Positions 46,230-55,100 of a stretch of DNA of 55,310 bases are shown piece by piece; position 1 is the first letter of the stretch, and every line of letters begins with the position of its first letter. The stretch is from assembly GCF_016918075.2 (NCBI RefSeq), contig NZ_JAERPS020000012.1, positions 1-55,310 of the forward strand. Direction: 5' to 3'. The stretch comes from Rheinheimera maricola. GTDB taxonomy: Bacteria; Pseudomonadota; Gammaproteobacteria; Enterobacterales; Alteromonadaceae. The notes beneath the pieces are model-generated. The model made no database searches and was not told the origin of the DNA. It worked only from the letters and a program-made list of their open reading frames with translations. The translations under genes and the position numbers were made by a program.

Positions 46230-49200
46230 ATGAAAATGGTTAGCGATAAAGCAACACAACGACAATTTACCAGAACGTTAATAAGCACTTTTGTTGCTCT
46301 TCATTTATCAAGTGCCTTTGCACAAGATAGCGAAAATTCCAGTGCTGGTGTTAACAAAGACGAAGCGTTAACGACGGCCGAACAAATTGAGGTAATAGAG
46401 GTTAAAGCTCAATTTAGTCGCAATTTAACAAGTGCGTTAAATGTGAAGCGAAGTGCCTCAACGATTGTCGATGGTATTTCTGCTGATGATATCGGTACCT
46501 TGCCAGCTCTTGATTTAGGTGAAGCTCTGCAGGCAGTTCCTGGGGTGCAATTGAACCGGGAAGGTGAGCGTCGCGAGTCCAGCATTAACTTACGCAGTCT
46601 TCCATCTGGTTTTGTGTTAAATACCGCTAACGGACAAACCTTTTCCAATCCCACCCGCAGTGAAAAAGCTTTTGGCGCACCAACACCATTTGGTGCTTTT
46701 GACCCTGCCATTTTTAACGGTGTTGATGTAATTAAGACGCAAACTGCTGCTATGCAAGAGGGAGGGATTGCAGGCACAGTTAATATGATTTTACCTAAAG
46801 CGCTTAGCAAGAAAGATGGTGCTTTAGCGGTTTCTGTAGCTGGTCGCAATGAGGAGTTGGCCGATACGATTGATGCCGAATTTGTTGTATCAGGCTCTAA
46901 GCATCTAATAGCAAATAAACTGGCTATTTCTGGCACCTTAGCAACATCTGAGCAAACATTTCGCAGGGATACGATTAAAATTAATAGGTACGACAATATC
47001 CCAACCAACAGCAACTTTGTAGGAGCTAATGGCGAAAACTATGCGCAGTGGAAAGCAGCAAGTGGTATTCCAGACAATGCGGTTACTAAAATGCCTGGTG
47101 AGTTGCGTCAGGGCTCTGAGCTAAACAGCGGCATAAGAACATCCTTTTCTGGTAGTTTGGAATTTAAGCCAACAGATGAGCTGAAATTTGGTGCTCAGGT
47201 AGTCTATACCGAGCGTGATATGGATGAAAATGGCCAGCAAGAAATTGACATCCGGCCGCGTAATTCAGGAGTTAAAATTACGCCGACATCCGCACCATTT
47301 GATACAGGTAGCGTAGATGCCAGCGGCAGACCAATTTATTCCGTTAGTGATATCAGTTTTAGTAATCTTAGTTATGGCTATACCTCTCGGGTATTTGATT
47401 TATATGAGCAAACTCAAGCGGCTATTCTTGATTCAGAGTGGGTGGGTGATGTTTGGGATCTGGACGCTGCCGTAACAGTTTCTAAGTCGAAAAACCAGTT
47501 AAACGAAATCCTTTATGCACCTAGATTCGAGCCGATGACAGGTAGTGGCAACAATGGTATTACGGGCAAGCTGCATACCGGTTTAGGAAATATTAAAGAC
47601 TTTTTAGTTGAGTTGAATAACTTTGATAACCTGAATCTAAATCAAAATTGGCGAGTTTTAGATACTGTAAGTTCTGCCGGTGTAACCAGTCTTGTAGACA
47701 ACAATAGGGTTCAGGCGCTCATTACTGGTAGTTATGAAGTTATAGAGCGTGATGCAAATGCTGTTGAGTTCAATGCCAAGCGAGCTATTGAGCTTGGGAT
47801 CTTCAGAAATGTGCAGTTTGGGTATCGTTATTCTCAGGAAACTCAAGATTCTGATCGGTTCCGCAGTTCTCCAACCGGGCTTGAACTTACCGGTATTTTG
47901 ACTAATGAAATTCGCATGGATCCAGCGTATGCCTCACAATCAGCATTTTTTGGTGGTGACGCTCCTGGGATCGCAGGTGCTGGACAAGGTTGGTATGCAT
48001 TAGATGTAAGAAGTTTAAACGCAATGCTTACTCAGACTATTGGTAATGTTAATCCAGATCCTGTCACCGGAGAAATCGCTGCAAGGGTGCCATATTCGAA
48101 TTTGGTCGCTCGCGGTGGGCAGCAAAGTGCAGGTCTGGTTTATGACGTTACATTGGACACTTCAGCTTTGTATCTAATGAGTGATTTTGGTTTTGACGTT
48201 AAAGGTATGAATGTAGAAGGCAACATAGGTGCTCGCTACGTAAAATCCTCACAAGACGCAATTGCACCTTTTTATCCGTTTGGTGCTGTCGATATTAACA
48301 ACCCACCTGCAAAGACAGTAAGCAATGACTATGACTATTTACTGCCTAGTACAAATTTGGCTATAGATGTCACTGAAGACTTCAAAGTACGTTTTGCTTA
48401 TAACGAGTCAATATCACGACCAAATATTCGCGCTGCAACCCCATCTACCCGTATAGATGCTGCTCGTCCTGGAGAGGTTAATGTGACCTTGCCGGGTGCT
48501 GATGTCGACCCGTTCTCAGCTAAATCTTATGACATATCTTTAGAATGGTATAACCGTGAAGGCAGCGCAATTACGCTGGCTTTATTCAGAAAGGATGTCA
48601 GTGATTTCTTCACCTCAGTAGCAAGCTGCGATGAAGCAATTCTGGAAAGTTATGGCATCGATTTAGGAAATATCACGACTGGCAGTGGGACCTGTGTCAC
48701 TGATGGTAATGATGCATACAACAATGTTGACCCAGATTACATTCTTGATGGCGATAATGTAAATGTCTCTCAAGTTCGCAACACCGATGCCAAGATTAAG
48801 GTGCAGGGATATGAGCTTTCTATTCAACAAAATCTTAATTTCCTGCCTTATCCATGGAACGGTTTTGGCGGCATTATCAACTATTCAAACACCTCACAGG
48901 ATTCTCCGTTAGAAGCTCGTATCCCTGGCATATCTGAAGATACCTTCAACGTTATTGGTTATTACGAGCAAGGGCCTTTTGGTATTCGTTTGGCATATAA
49001 CTATCGCTCAGAGTATGAACTGGAAAGCGTTGGCACCTTTAACGGTGAAGGCAACAAAAATGTCAAAGCTGCTGGGCGGTTGGATTTATCAGCGTACTAC
49101 AAAGTAACTGACAATCTGACAATTAGTCTCAAAGGCTACAACCTGACCAATACGCTTTACGAAGAGTATCAAGATACAGAGTATCAACCACGAGCCACTC

Positions 49201-49247
49201 ATTACGACGGCCGTACCTTTGTGCTGCAAGCGGGTTATAAGTTTTAA
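46230..49247 (+). CDS. TonB-dependent outer-membrane receptor
   Basis: A 1005-residue TonB-dependent transporter of the large TonB-Xanth-Caul class that imports oligosaccharides. It has a signal peptide ending SSAFAQ, a TonB-box-like region (EQIEVIEVKAQF, about residues 51-62), a plug domain (about 70-195, with LDLGEALQAVPGVQLNRE and EGGIAGTVNMILPK) and a 22-strand-type barrel ending in aromatic YKF, the outer-membrane insertion signal. No SusD-like partner is present, as usual in gammaproteobacteria. The genes around it make uronic-acid oligosaccharides the likely cargo. It is followed by a long perfect hairpin before uxuA. Confidence 0.93.
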   Translation: MKMVSDKATQRQFTRTLISTFVALHLSSAFAQDSENSSAGVNKDEALTTAEQIEVIEVKAQFSRNLTSALNVKRSASTIVDGISADDIGTLPALDLGEALQAVPGVQLNREGERRESSINLRSLPSGFVLNTANGQTFSNPTRSEKAFGAPTPFGAFDPAIFNGVDVIKTQTAAMQEGGIAGTVNMILPKALSKKDGALAVSVAGRNEELADTIDAEFVVSGSKHLIANKLAISGTLATSEQTFRRDTIKINRYDNIPTNSNFVGANGENYAQWKAASGIPDNAVTKMPGELRQGSELNSGIRTSFSGSLEFKPTDELKFGAQVVYTERDMDENGQQEIDIRPRNSGVKITPTSAPFDTGSVDASGRPIYSVSDISFSNLSYGYTSRVFDLYEQTQAAILDSEWVGDVWDLDAAVTVSKSKNQLNEILYAPRFEPMTGSGNNGITGKLHTGLGNIKDFLVELNNFDNLNLNQNWRVLDTVSSAGVTSLVDNNRVQALITGSYEVIERDANAVEFNAKRAIELGIFRNVQFGYRYSQETQDSDRFRSSPTGLELTGILTNEIRMDPAYASQSAFFGGDAPGIAGAGQGWYALDVRSLNAMLTQTIGNVNPDPVTGEIAARVPYSNLVARGGQQSAGLVYDVTLDTSALYLMSDFGFDVKGMNVEGNIGARYVKSSQDAIAPFYPFGAVDINNPPAKTVSNDYDYLLPSTNLAIDVTEDFKVRFAYNESISRPNIRAATPSTRIDAARPGEVNVTLPGADVDPFSAKSYDISLEWYNREGSAITLALFRKDVSDFFTSVASCDEAILESYGIDLGNITTGSGTCVTDGNDAYNNVDPDYILDGDNVNVSQVRNTDAKIKVQGYELSIQQNLNFLPYPWNGFGGIINYSNTSQDSPLEARIPGISEDTFNVIGYYEQGPFGIRLAYNYRSEYELESVGTFNGEGNKNVKAAGRLDLSAYYKVTDNLTISLKGYNLTNTLYEEYQDTEYQPRATHYDGRTFVLQAGYKF

Positions 49248-49254
49248 GTTACAC

Positions 49255-49283
49255 GCAGGTAGTACCAAAGTGGTACTACCTGC
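49255..49283 (+). repeat. perfect 13-base hairpin between receptor gene and uxuA
   Basis: GCAGGTAGTACCA (49255-49267), loop AAG, TGGTACTACCTGC (49271-49283). It starts eight bases after the receptor stop. There is no T-run directly behind it, so it may act as an RNA-stabilising or partial-termination hairpin that separates receptor from enzyme expression. Confidence 0.75.
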
Positions 49284-49335
49284 TGAAACTTCGTTACGTA
49301 TTTTTATTTGCATCGTTTGATTACAGGAATTCAAT

Positions 49336-50529
49336 ATGCAGGAAACATGGCGTTGGTTTGGCCCTGACGATAACATTTCGTTGGAAAAGATCATGCAAGC
49401 AGGCGCAAGTGGTATTGTTACATCGCTGCATCATATACCAACGGGTGAGGCCTGGCCTTTAGCAGAAATTGAAGCGAGGAAGCAGCTGATTGAGCAAGCT
49501 GGCTTGACCTGGAGTGTTATTGAAAGCATTCCAATGCACAATGATATAAAAACCCGTAGTGGTAATTACAAGCAATATATTGAAAATTATAAAGAGTCAG
49601 TAAAAAATGCTGGTAAAGCTGGTGTTGGCTTGGTGTGTTATAACTTCATGCCAGTTGTCGATTGGACCAGAACCAACCTTAAATATACCTTGGCCAACAG
49701 TAGCCAAGCGCTGCGTTTCGAAATGACAGATTTTGCAGCCTATGATGTTTTCATTTTGCAACGTGATGGCGCTCGGCAAAGTTATTCTCAAGAAGTGATG
49801 ACCCGAGCGACTGAGCGCTTTGCACGGATGACTGAAGAAGAGAAAACGCTTCTTGAGCAAAACATTATTGCTGGTTTACCTGGTGGTGAAGGTTCCTATA
49901 CCCGAGACAGTATTCGTCAGGCTATTGCACAGTTTATATCGTTAGGTACTGAAGGCATGCGCCAAAATCTTTTTGCTTTTTTGCAAGAGGTGATACCTGT
50001 TGCAGAAGAGTATGGCGTGAAGATGTGTATCCATCCTGACGATCCTCCATTTTCACTGTTTGGATTGCCGCGAGTTGTATCTACTGCTGAAGATGCCCGA
50101 AAAATTCTAAAGACGGTTCCAAGTGAGGCTAATGGTCTTACTTTGTGCGCTGGCTCTTATGGTGCCCGCTGTGACAACAATTTGGTCGAGATGGCGACCG
50201 AATTTGGTCCCCGTATTCATTTTGTACATCTAAGAAACGTTATTCGCGAAAGTGACGGTTCGTTCTATGAAGCCGAGCATTTAAAAGGTGATAACGACAT
50301 GGTCGGTTTGGTTGATGCGTTATTACGTGAGGAGCGTCGTCGGGCTAAATCTGGAGAGGCAGGTATGGCTATGAGACCTGACCATGGACACTTAATGGCG
50401 GATGAGATCAATCAACCAGGTGTTAAGCCGGGGTATTCCTACATGGGTAGATTAAAAGGATTAGCTGAACTTCGTGGTGTTATACACACTATTGAAGCTC
50501 TGCACCGTCAGAAGACCTCTGCTAGTTAA
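49336..50529 (+). CDS. uxuA: mannonate dehydratase UxuA
   Basis: A 397-residue UxuA, close to the E. coli length of 394. It dehydrates D-mannonate to 2-keto-3-deoxygluconate in the glucuronate branch. The start METWRWFG-type sequence (here MQETWRWFGPDDNISLEKI), GIVTSLHHIPTGE, CYNFMPVVDWTRT, the metal-site segments CIHPDDPP and RPDHGH are all typical. AGGA precedes the ATG. It is the last gene with the lower GC content of the polysaccharide block; kduD, 19 bases after it, is clearly richer in GC. Confidence 0.95.
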   Translation: MQETWRWFGPDDNISLEKIMQAGASGIVTSLHHIPTGEAWPLAEIEARKQLIEQAGLTWSVIESIPMHNDIKTRSGNYKQYIENYKESVKNAGKAGVGLVCYNFMPVVDWTRTNLKYTLANSSQALRFEMTDFAAYDVFILQRDGARQSYSQEVMTRATERFARMTEEEKTLLEQNIIAGLPGGEGSYTRDSIRQAIAQFISLGTEGMRQNLFAFLQEVIPVAEEYGVKMCIHPDDPPFSLFGLPRVVSTAEDARKILKTVPSEANGLTLCAGSYGARCDNNLVEMATEFGPRIHFVHLRNVIRESDGSFYEAEHLKGDNDMVGLVDALLREERRRAKSGEAGMAMRPDHGHLMADEINQPGVKPGYSYMGRLKGLAELRGVIHTIEALHRQKTSAS

Positions 50530-50548
50530 CCAGACTTTGGAGGCTGTT

Positions 50549-51307
50549 TTGACTGAATTATTTTCTTTAAACAATAAAACGGCATTGGTCACTGGCGCCA
50601 GTCGGGGACTGGGTCAGGCTATCGCTATTGCGCTGGCGGCGGCTGGTGCTAAGGTGCTGTGTGCCAGTTCGCAGCCAAATGGCTGTCACGAAACTTTAGC
50701 GGCTATAGCTGCAGCCAACGGTAATGCACTTGAGCTTACTGCTGATTTAAGTGACGAAGTGGCAGTAGCCACTTTGGCAGATAAGGCTTTGGCACTGGGG
50801 CCGGTGCATATCCTGGTAAATTGCGGTGGTACGATTTTTCGCGCACCGGCACATCAGTTTCCTATGCAGGAGTGGCATAAGGTTATTGCGGTAAATCTGG
50901 ATGCGGCCTTTTTACTCAGCCAGCGTTTAGGCGCGCAAATGATAGAACGCAAACAAGGCAAAATTATTAATATCGCCTCAATGCTATCGTATAGCGGCGG
51001 CATTACGGTGCCGGCTTATACCGCCAGTAAACACGCCATTGCCGGCGTAACCAAAGCATTAGCCAACGAATGGGCGCAGCATAATATTCAGGTTAATGCC
51101 ATTGCGCCGGGTTATTTTAGCACCGACAACACCGCGGCGTTGCAAGCGGATACCGCGCGTAACGCCGCCATTACCGCACGCATACCTGCTGCGCGCTGGG
51201 GCGAGCCGGAAGATTTAGCCGGTGCGGCGGTGTTTTTGGCATCACAGGCCAGCGATTATGTAAACGGCCATGTGCTGGCTGTTGATGGTGGCTGGCTGGC
51301 GCGATAA
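50549..51307 (+). CDS. kduD: 2-deoxy-D-gluconate 3-dehydrogenase KduD (SDR)
   Basis: A 252-residue short-chain dehydrogenase. It reduces 2,5-diketo-3-deoxygluconate to KDG in unsaturated uronate catabolism. The Rossmann motif TGASRGLG, NCGGT, the catalytic Ser-Tyr-Lys (IASMLSYSGG, PAYTASKHA) and the C-terminal VNGHVLAVDGGWLAR match KduD. The start is TTG at 50549 with GGAGG (50539-50543) five bases upstream, giving MTELFSLNNKTALVTG; a longer frame into uxuA from 50474 is not needed. D-mannonate oxidoreductase-like SDRs are an alternative, but kduI next door supports KduD. Confidence 0.88.
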   Translation: MTELFSLNNKTALVTGASRGLGQAIAIALAAAGAKVLCASSQPNGCHETLAAIAAANGNALELTADLSDEVAVATLADKALALGPVHILVNCGGTIFRAPAHQFPMQEWHKVIAVNLDAAFLLSQRLGAQMIERKQGKIINIASMLSYSGGITVPAYTASKHAIAGVTKALANEWAQHNIQVNAIAPGYFSTDNTAALQADTARNAAITARIPAARWGEPEDLAGAAVFLASQASDYVNGHVLAVDGGWLAR

Positions 51308-51333
51308 GGCCAACTTTTTAATTCGAGATTTAT

Positions 51334-52176
51334 ATGACAGTAATTTTTGAAAGCCGTTATCCAACCCATCCGGATGACGTGAAACACTATGACACCGATG
51401 AATTGCGTCAGCATTTTTTGGTAGACAACCTGATGCAGCCCGATAAGTTGGTGCTCTGCTACACCCATTATGAGCGGGTGATTGTCGGCAGTGCCGTGCC
51501 GGTAAAGGCAGCGGTAAAACTCGAGGCGCCAGAGGCATTAAAGGCACAGTTATTTCTGCAGCGGCGTGAGCTGGGCATAATCAACGTTGGTGGTGCCGGC
51601 GTTGTTAATGTTGATGGCACAAGTTACGAGCTAAAAAATACTGAGGCACTGTATGTCGGCATGGGCGCCAAAGATGTCAGCTTTCATAGCAGCGACAGCG
51701 CTAAGCCTGCGAAGTTTTATTTAAATTCGGCCCCGGCCCATCATGCTTATCCAACCAAACATTTAACGATGGACAAGTGCACGGTGTTGCAAATGGGCGC
51801 GCTGGAAACGTCGAACGAACGAGCTATCCATCAGCTGATGATTAATGATGTGGTTGAGACTTGCCAGCTGCAAATGGGTTTGACCGTGCTTAAACCGGGC
51901 AGCGTCTGGAATACCATGCCGGCACACCAGCATGACCGGCGGATGGAAGCGTATTTTTACTTTAATCTGGCTGATGAGCAGCGTGTTTGTCACTTTATGG
52001 GGCAGCCACAACAAACCCGTCATTTGTGGGTTGCCAATGAGCAAGCGGTTGTATCACCGGCCTGGTCTATTCATAGCGGTTGTGGTACCAGCAACTATGC
52101 CTTTATCTGGGGTATGGCCGGTGAGAATCTGGACTATCACGATATGGATAAATTCCCGGCCAGTGCAATGAAGTAG
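51334..52176 (+). CDS. kduI: 5-keto-4-deoxyuronate isomerase KduI
   Basis: A 280-residue cupin isomerase converting 5-keto-4-deoxyuronate to 2,5-diketo-3-deoxygluconate. The metal ligands are visible in PAHQHDRRMEAYFYF (two His and Glu) and in WSIHSGCGTSNY (third His). Length and sequence match E. coli KduI (278). The ribosome site is weak (CGAGAT), and translation may depend on kduD, 26 bases upstream. Acts on the product of the GH105 enzyme. Confidence 0.96.
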   Translation: MTVIFESRYPTHPDDVKHYDTDELRQHFLVDNLMQPDKLVLCYTHYERVIVGSAVPVKAAVKLEAPEALKAQLFLQRRELGIINVGGAGVVNVDGTSYELKNTEALYVGMGAKDVSFHSSDSAKPAKFYLNSAPAHHAYPTKHLTMDKCTVLQMGALETSNERAIHQLMINDVVETCQLQMGLTVLKPGSVWNTMPAHQHDRRMEAYFYFNLADEQRVCHFMGQPQQTRHLWVANEQAVVSPAWSIHSGCGTSNYAFIWGMAGENLDYHDMDKFPASAMK

Positions 52177-52275
52177 TTTACTACGCAACATTTTTCAAAA
52201 ATGCCTGCGATAAGCAGGCTGATAACAAAGGCATGCGCTAGACGTGCTAAGCCCGTCAACAGGGTAGGACAAGTT

Positions 52276-53283
52276 ATGAAAAGTTATCTTTGGCAGACAA
52301 AGTGCCTGCTGCTGGTTGCGGCTGCCCTGCTTGCAGGCTGCAAGCCACAACAGGAAGTCACCACTTTGCGTTTGGCGCACTCGCTGGATCAGGAGCATGT
52401 GGTTCATAAAGCCATGGTGCTGATGGGCGAGCGGCTGGCCGAGTATTCAGGTGGCACTATGCAGCTGCAAATCTACAGTGGCGGCCAGTTGGGCAACGAG
52501 CGCGAACTTATCGAACTGCTGCAAATCGGCAGCCTGGCAATGACCAAAGTATCCGCCAGTTCAGTCGAAAGCTTTGTGCCGCAAATGCGCGTATTCAGCG
52601 TACCTTATATTTTTAACGACAATGCCCACTTGTGGCGGGTATTAAACGGTGACGTTGGCCAGCAGTTATTGCAGGAACTTAGCGGTGCCAGACTATATGG
52701 CCTGGGGTACTATGACGCAGGCAGCCGCAGTTTCTATTCTACCAATACTGAAATTCATAGCCCTGCCGACTTACGTGGTAAAAAATTTCGCGTCCTGGCC
52801 AGTCAGACTGCCGTACGTATGGTGGAAGCAATGGGCGGCGCTGCTACGCCGATAGACTGGGGGGAGTTGTACACCGCATTGCAACAGGGCGTGGTGGATG
52901 GCGCAGAAAACAATCCGCCCAGCTTTTATTTATCCCGTCATTATGAGCTAAGTAGGTATTACACGCTGGATGAACATACCTCAGTGCCGGACGTGCTGAT
53001 ACTCAGCCATCTGGTATGGCAGGGCTTAACTAACCAGCAACAGCAGTGGCTGACTAAGGCGGCAGAGGATTCGATTCGTTATCAGCGTGAAGCCTGGCAG
53101 CAGTCGTCAGATCAGGCGTTGGCTGCAGTAAAAGCTGCCGGTGTCAGCGTGATATACCCGGACAAACAACCGTTTCGTGATGCGGTAGCACCTTTTCATC
53201 AGAGCTTGCAGCAAACCGATATTGGCCCTTTGCTACAGCGTATTGCAAAAGCGGCAGATACGGCGGAGGTAAGCCATGACTAA
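52276..53283 (+). CDS. dctP: TRAP transporter substrate-binding protein DctP, predicted lipoprotein
   Basis: A 335-residue DctP-family solute-binding protein. LRLAHSLDQEHVVHKAM begins the mature fold, and GKKFRVLAS (with the conserved Arg that binds the ligand carboxylate), GWGELYTALQQGVVDGAENN-type motif (here DWGELYTALQQGVVDGAENN, about residues 194-213) follow. The signal ends in LLAGC, a lipobox, so this binding protein is predicted to be membrane-anchored rather than free. Relatives bind glucuronate and galacturonate. ATG 52276 has AGGAC six bases upstream; an in-frame ATG at 52201 lies in the intergenic region. Overlaps dctQ by eight bases. Confidence 0.9.
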   Translation: MKSYLWQTKCLLLVAAALLAGCKPQQEVTTLRLAHSLDQEHVVHKAMVLMGERLAEYSGGTMQLQIYSGGQLGNERELIELLQIGSLAMTKVSASSVESFVPQMRVFSVPYIFNDNAHLWRVLNGDVGQQLLQELSGARLYGLGYYDAGSRSFYSTNTEIHSPADLRGKKFRVLASQTAVRMVEAMGGAATPIDWGELYTALQQGVVDGAENNPPSFYLSRHYELSRYYTLDEHTSVPDVLILSHLVWQGLTNQQQQWLTKAAEDSIRYQREAWQQSSDQALAAVKAAGVSVIYPDKQPFRDAVAPFHQSLQQTDIGPLLQRIAKAADTAEVSHD

Positions 53284-53776
53284 GCTGATGCACGCAGTAG
53301 ATTCGCTACTGAAATGGTTTCTTGCCAGCCTGATGGCCGGCATTGTACTGGTGGTGTGCTGGCAGGTGGTATCGCGCTATGTGTTAAATGCGCCAAGCTC
53401 TGTTACTGAAGAATTATCCCGTACGCTGCTGATCTGGATTGGCATGGCTGGCGCTGCTTTTGCCTATCGCACCGGTGTGCATCTGGGGCTGGATATTATC
53501 ACCCGTAAACTGCCAGATGCGGTGCAGCGCAAAGTTGCCATGCTCCTGACCGGCGCAGTAGTGTTGTTTGCCCTTGCGGTAATGGTTGTCGGGGGCGGTA
53601 ATCTGGTAGCCATGACTTATGAGTTAGGTCAGATGTCGGCAGCGTTAAATATTAAGATGGCCTATATCTACGTGATATTGCCTGTGTCCGGTGTGCTGAT
53701 CGCGTTTTACGGTCTGTGTCAGCTGTATTTTCTGGCCAGTGGTAAAGCGGTGCCTGCAGTAGAGGGGATGCACTGA
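53276..53776 (+). CDS. dctQ: TRAP transporter small membrane subunit DctQ
   Basis: A 166-residue protein with four membrane helices, the family's usual plan. The motif VTEELSRTLLIWIGMAGAAFAYRTG-type (seen as EELSRTLLIWIGMAGAA, about residues 42-58) is the conserved DctQ signature. Together with DctP and DctM it makes a sodium-driven uronate importer. It overlaps dctP by eight bases and dctM by one (TGATG). Confidence 0.93.
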   Translation: MTKLMHAVDSLLKWFLASLMAGIVLVVCWQVVSRYVLNAPSSVTEELSRTLLIWIGMAGAAFAYRTGVHLGLDIITRKLPDAVQRKVAMLLTGAVVLFALAVMVVGGGNLVAMTYELGQMSAALNIKMAYIYVILPVSGVLIAFYGLCQLYFLASGKAVPAVEGMH

Positions 53777-55086
53777 TGGAAATGGCAATTCTGGTGTTAC
53801 TGGCAGTATTTTTTACGCTATTGCTGCTTAACGTACCTATTTCATTTTGTATTGGGTTGGCCACGCTCGCAACGATGTTAATCAGCATCGATTTTATGCC
53901 GGCGGTCACGACGATGGCGCAGCGCATGGCGGGTGGCATTAACAGTTTCGCGTTACTGGCAATCCCGTTCTTTGTGTTATCCGGCCTAATTATGGGGCGC
54001 GGTGGTATCGCCAAGCGGCTAATTGAATGTGCGATGGCACTGGTGGGCATGTTGCCCGGTGGTTTGGCGCTGGTCAATGTCGTATCCTGCATGTTCTTCG
54101 GCGCCATTTCTGGTTCAGCAGTGGCCGCAACATCGGCCATTGGCAGCTTCATGCTGCCGGAGATGAAAAAGCAGGGTTACGACGTTAACTACAGCGCTGC
54201 TGTTACTGCCGCCGCCGCTACTACCGGCATGCTGATCCCGCCAAGCAATATTTTAATTGTGTATGCTATTGCCAGCGGCGGCGTTTCTATTGCCGCACTG
54301 TTTATTGCCGGCTACTTACCGGGGATTTTGCTTGGCCTTTCATTAATGATTGTCTGTGCCGGTTACGCCAAGTTAAAGGGCTATCCGGTTGGGGCTCGCC
54401 TGCCGCTAAAACTGGTGGTGCAAAAAGTGGCTGCGGCACTACCCAGTTTATTTATGATTATTCTGGTCATAGGTGGCATTGTCAGTGGCGTATTTACGGC
54501 AACTGAAGCCGGCGCTATTGCTGTGGTGTATTCGCTGGTACTGGCGGTGGGTATTTATCGTGAAGTTAAAGTCGCAGAGCTGCCGGCCATTTTAATGAAA
54601 TCTACCGAAACCACCGCCATAGTGCTGGCGCTGATTGCCACTTCCTCTGCCATGTCGTGGATATTGTCCTACGAGCAAATTCCGCAAACCATCAGTGCTG
54701 CCATGCTGGCGCTGAGCGATAACCCGCTGCTTATTTTACTGATGATCAACCTGATCTTGCTGCTGGTAGGCGCCTTCATGGATATGACACCGGCAGTGCT
54801 GATTTTTACGCCGATATTTCTGCCGGTAGCGGTTGAGCTGGGCATGAGTCCGCTGCATTTTGGCATCATGATGGTGCTTAATTTATCTATCGGTTTGGTG
54901 TCACCGCCGGTAGGTAGTGTGCTATTTGTCAGCTGTGCTATCGCCAAAACCCGGTTAGAAGCTATTTTACGGCCACTGTTGCCGCTGTATCTGGCCATGT
55001 TTGTAGTGTTGATGCTGGTGAGCTATGTGCCTGCCATCAGTGAATGGTTACCGACACAATTTGGTTTGTTGTCTGCAGATAAATAG
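53776..55086 (+). CDS. dctM: TRAP transporter large membrane subunit DctM
   Basis: A 436-residue DctM permease with about 12 hydrophobic segments. FGAISGSAVAATSAIGS (about residues 111-127), TAAAATTGMLIPPSNILI (about 148-165) and GLVSPPVGSVLFVSC (about 373-387) are the conserved ion- and substrate-site hairpins. It is translationally coupled to dctQ and followed 14 bases later by uxaC. Confidence 0.95.
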   Translation: MEMAILVLLAVFFTLLLLNVPISFCIGLATLATMLISIDFMPAVTTMAQRMAGGINSFALLAIPFFVLSGLIMGRGGIAKRLIECAMALVGMLPGGLALVNVVSCMFFGAISGSAVAATSAIGSFMLPEMKKQGYDVNYSAAVTAAAATTGMLIPPSNILIVYAIASGGVSIAALFIAGYLPGILLGLSLMIVCAGYAKLKGYPVGARLPLKLVVQKVAAALPSLFMIILVIGGIVSGVFTATEAGAIAVVYSLVLAVGIYREVKVAELPAILMKSTETTAIVLALIATSSAMSWILSYEQIPQTISAAMLALSDNPLLILLMINLILLLVGAFMDMTPAVLIFTPIFLPVAVELGMSPLHFGIMMVLNLSIGLVSPPVGSVLFVSCAIAKTRLEAILRPLLPLYLAMFVVLMLVSYVPAISEWLPTQFGLLSADK

Positions 55087-55100
55087 TTAGGGATAGTTAG

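Noticed and set aside
46409..47014. 201-codon minus-strand open frame opposite the TonB receptor
   Set aside because: It is antisense to a well-supported gene with intact family motifs, and its product shows no recognisable domain or ribosome site.
52203..52219. GCCTGC/GCAGGC hairpin between kduI and dctP as a terminator
   Set aside because: No T-run follows, and the genes on both sides are in one pathway and orientation. It may be an internal mRNA hairpin at most.
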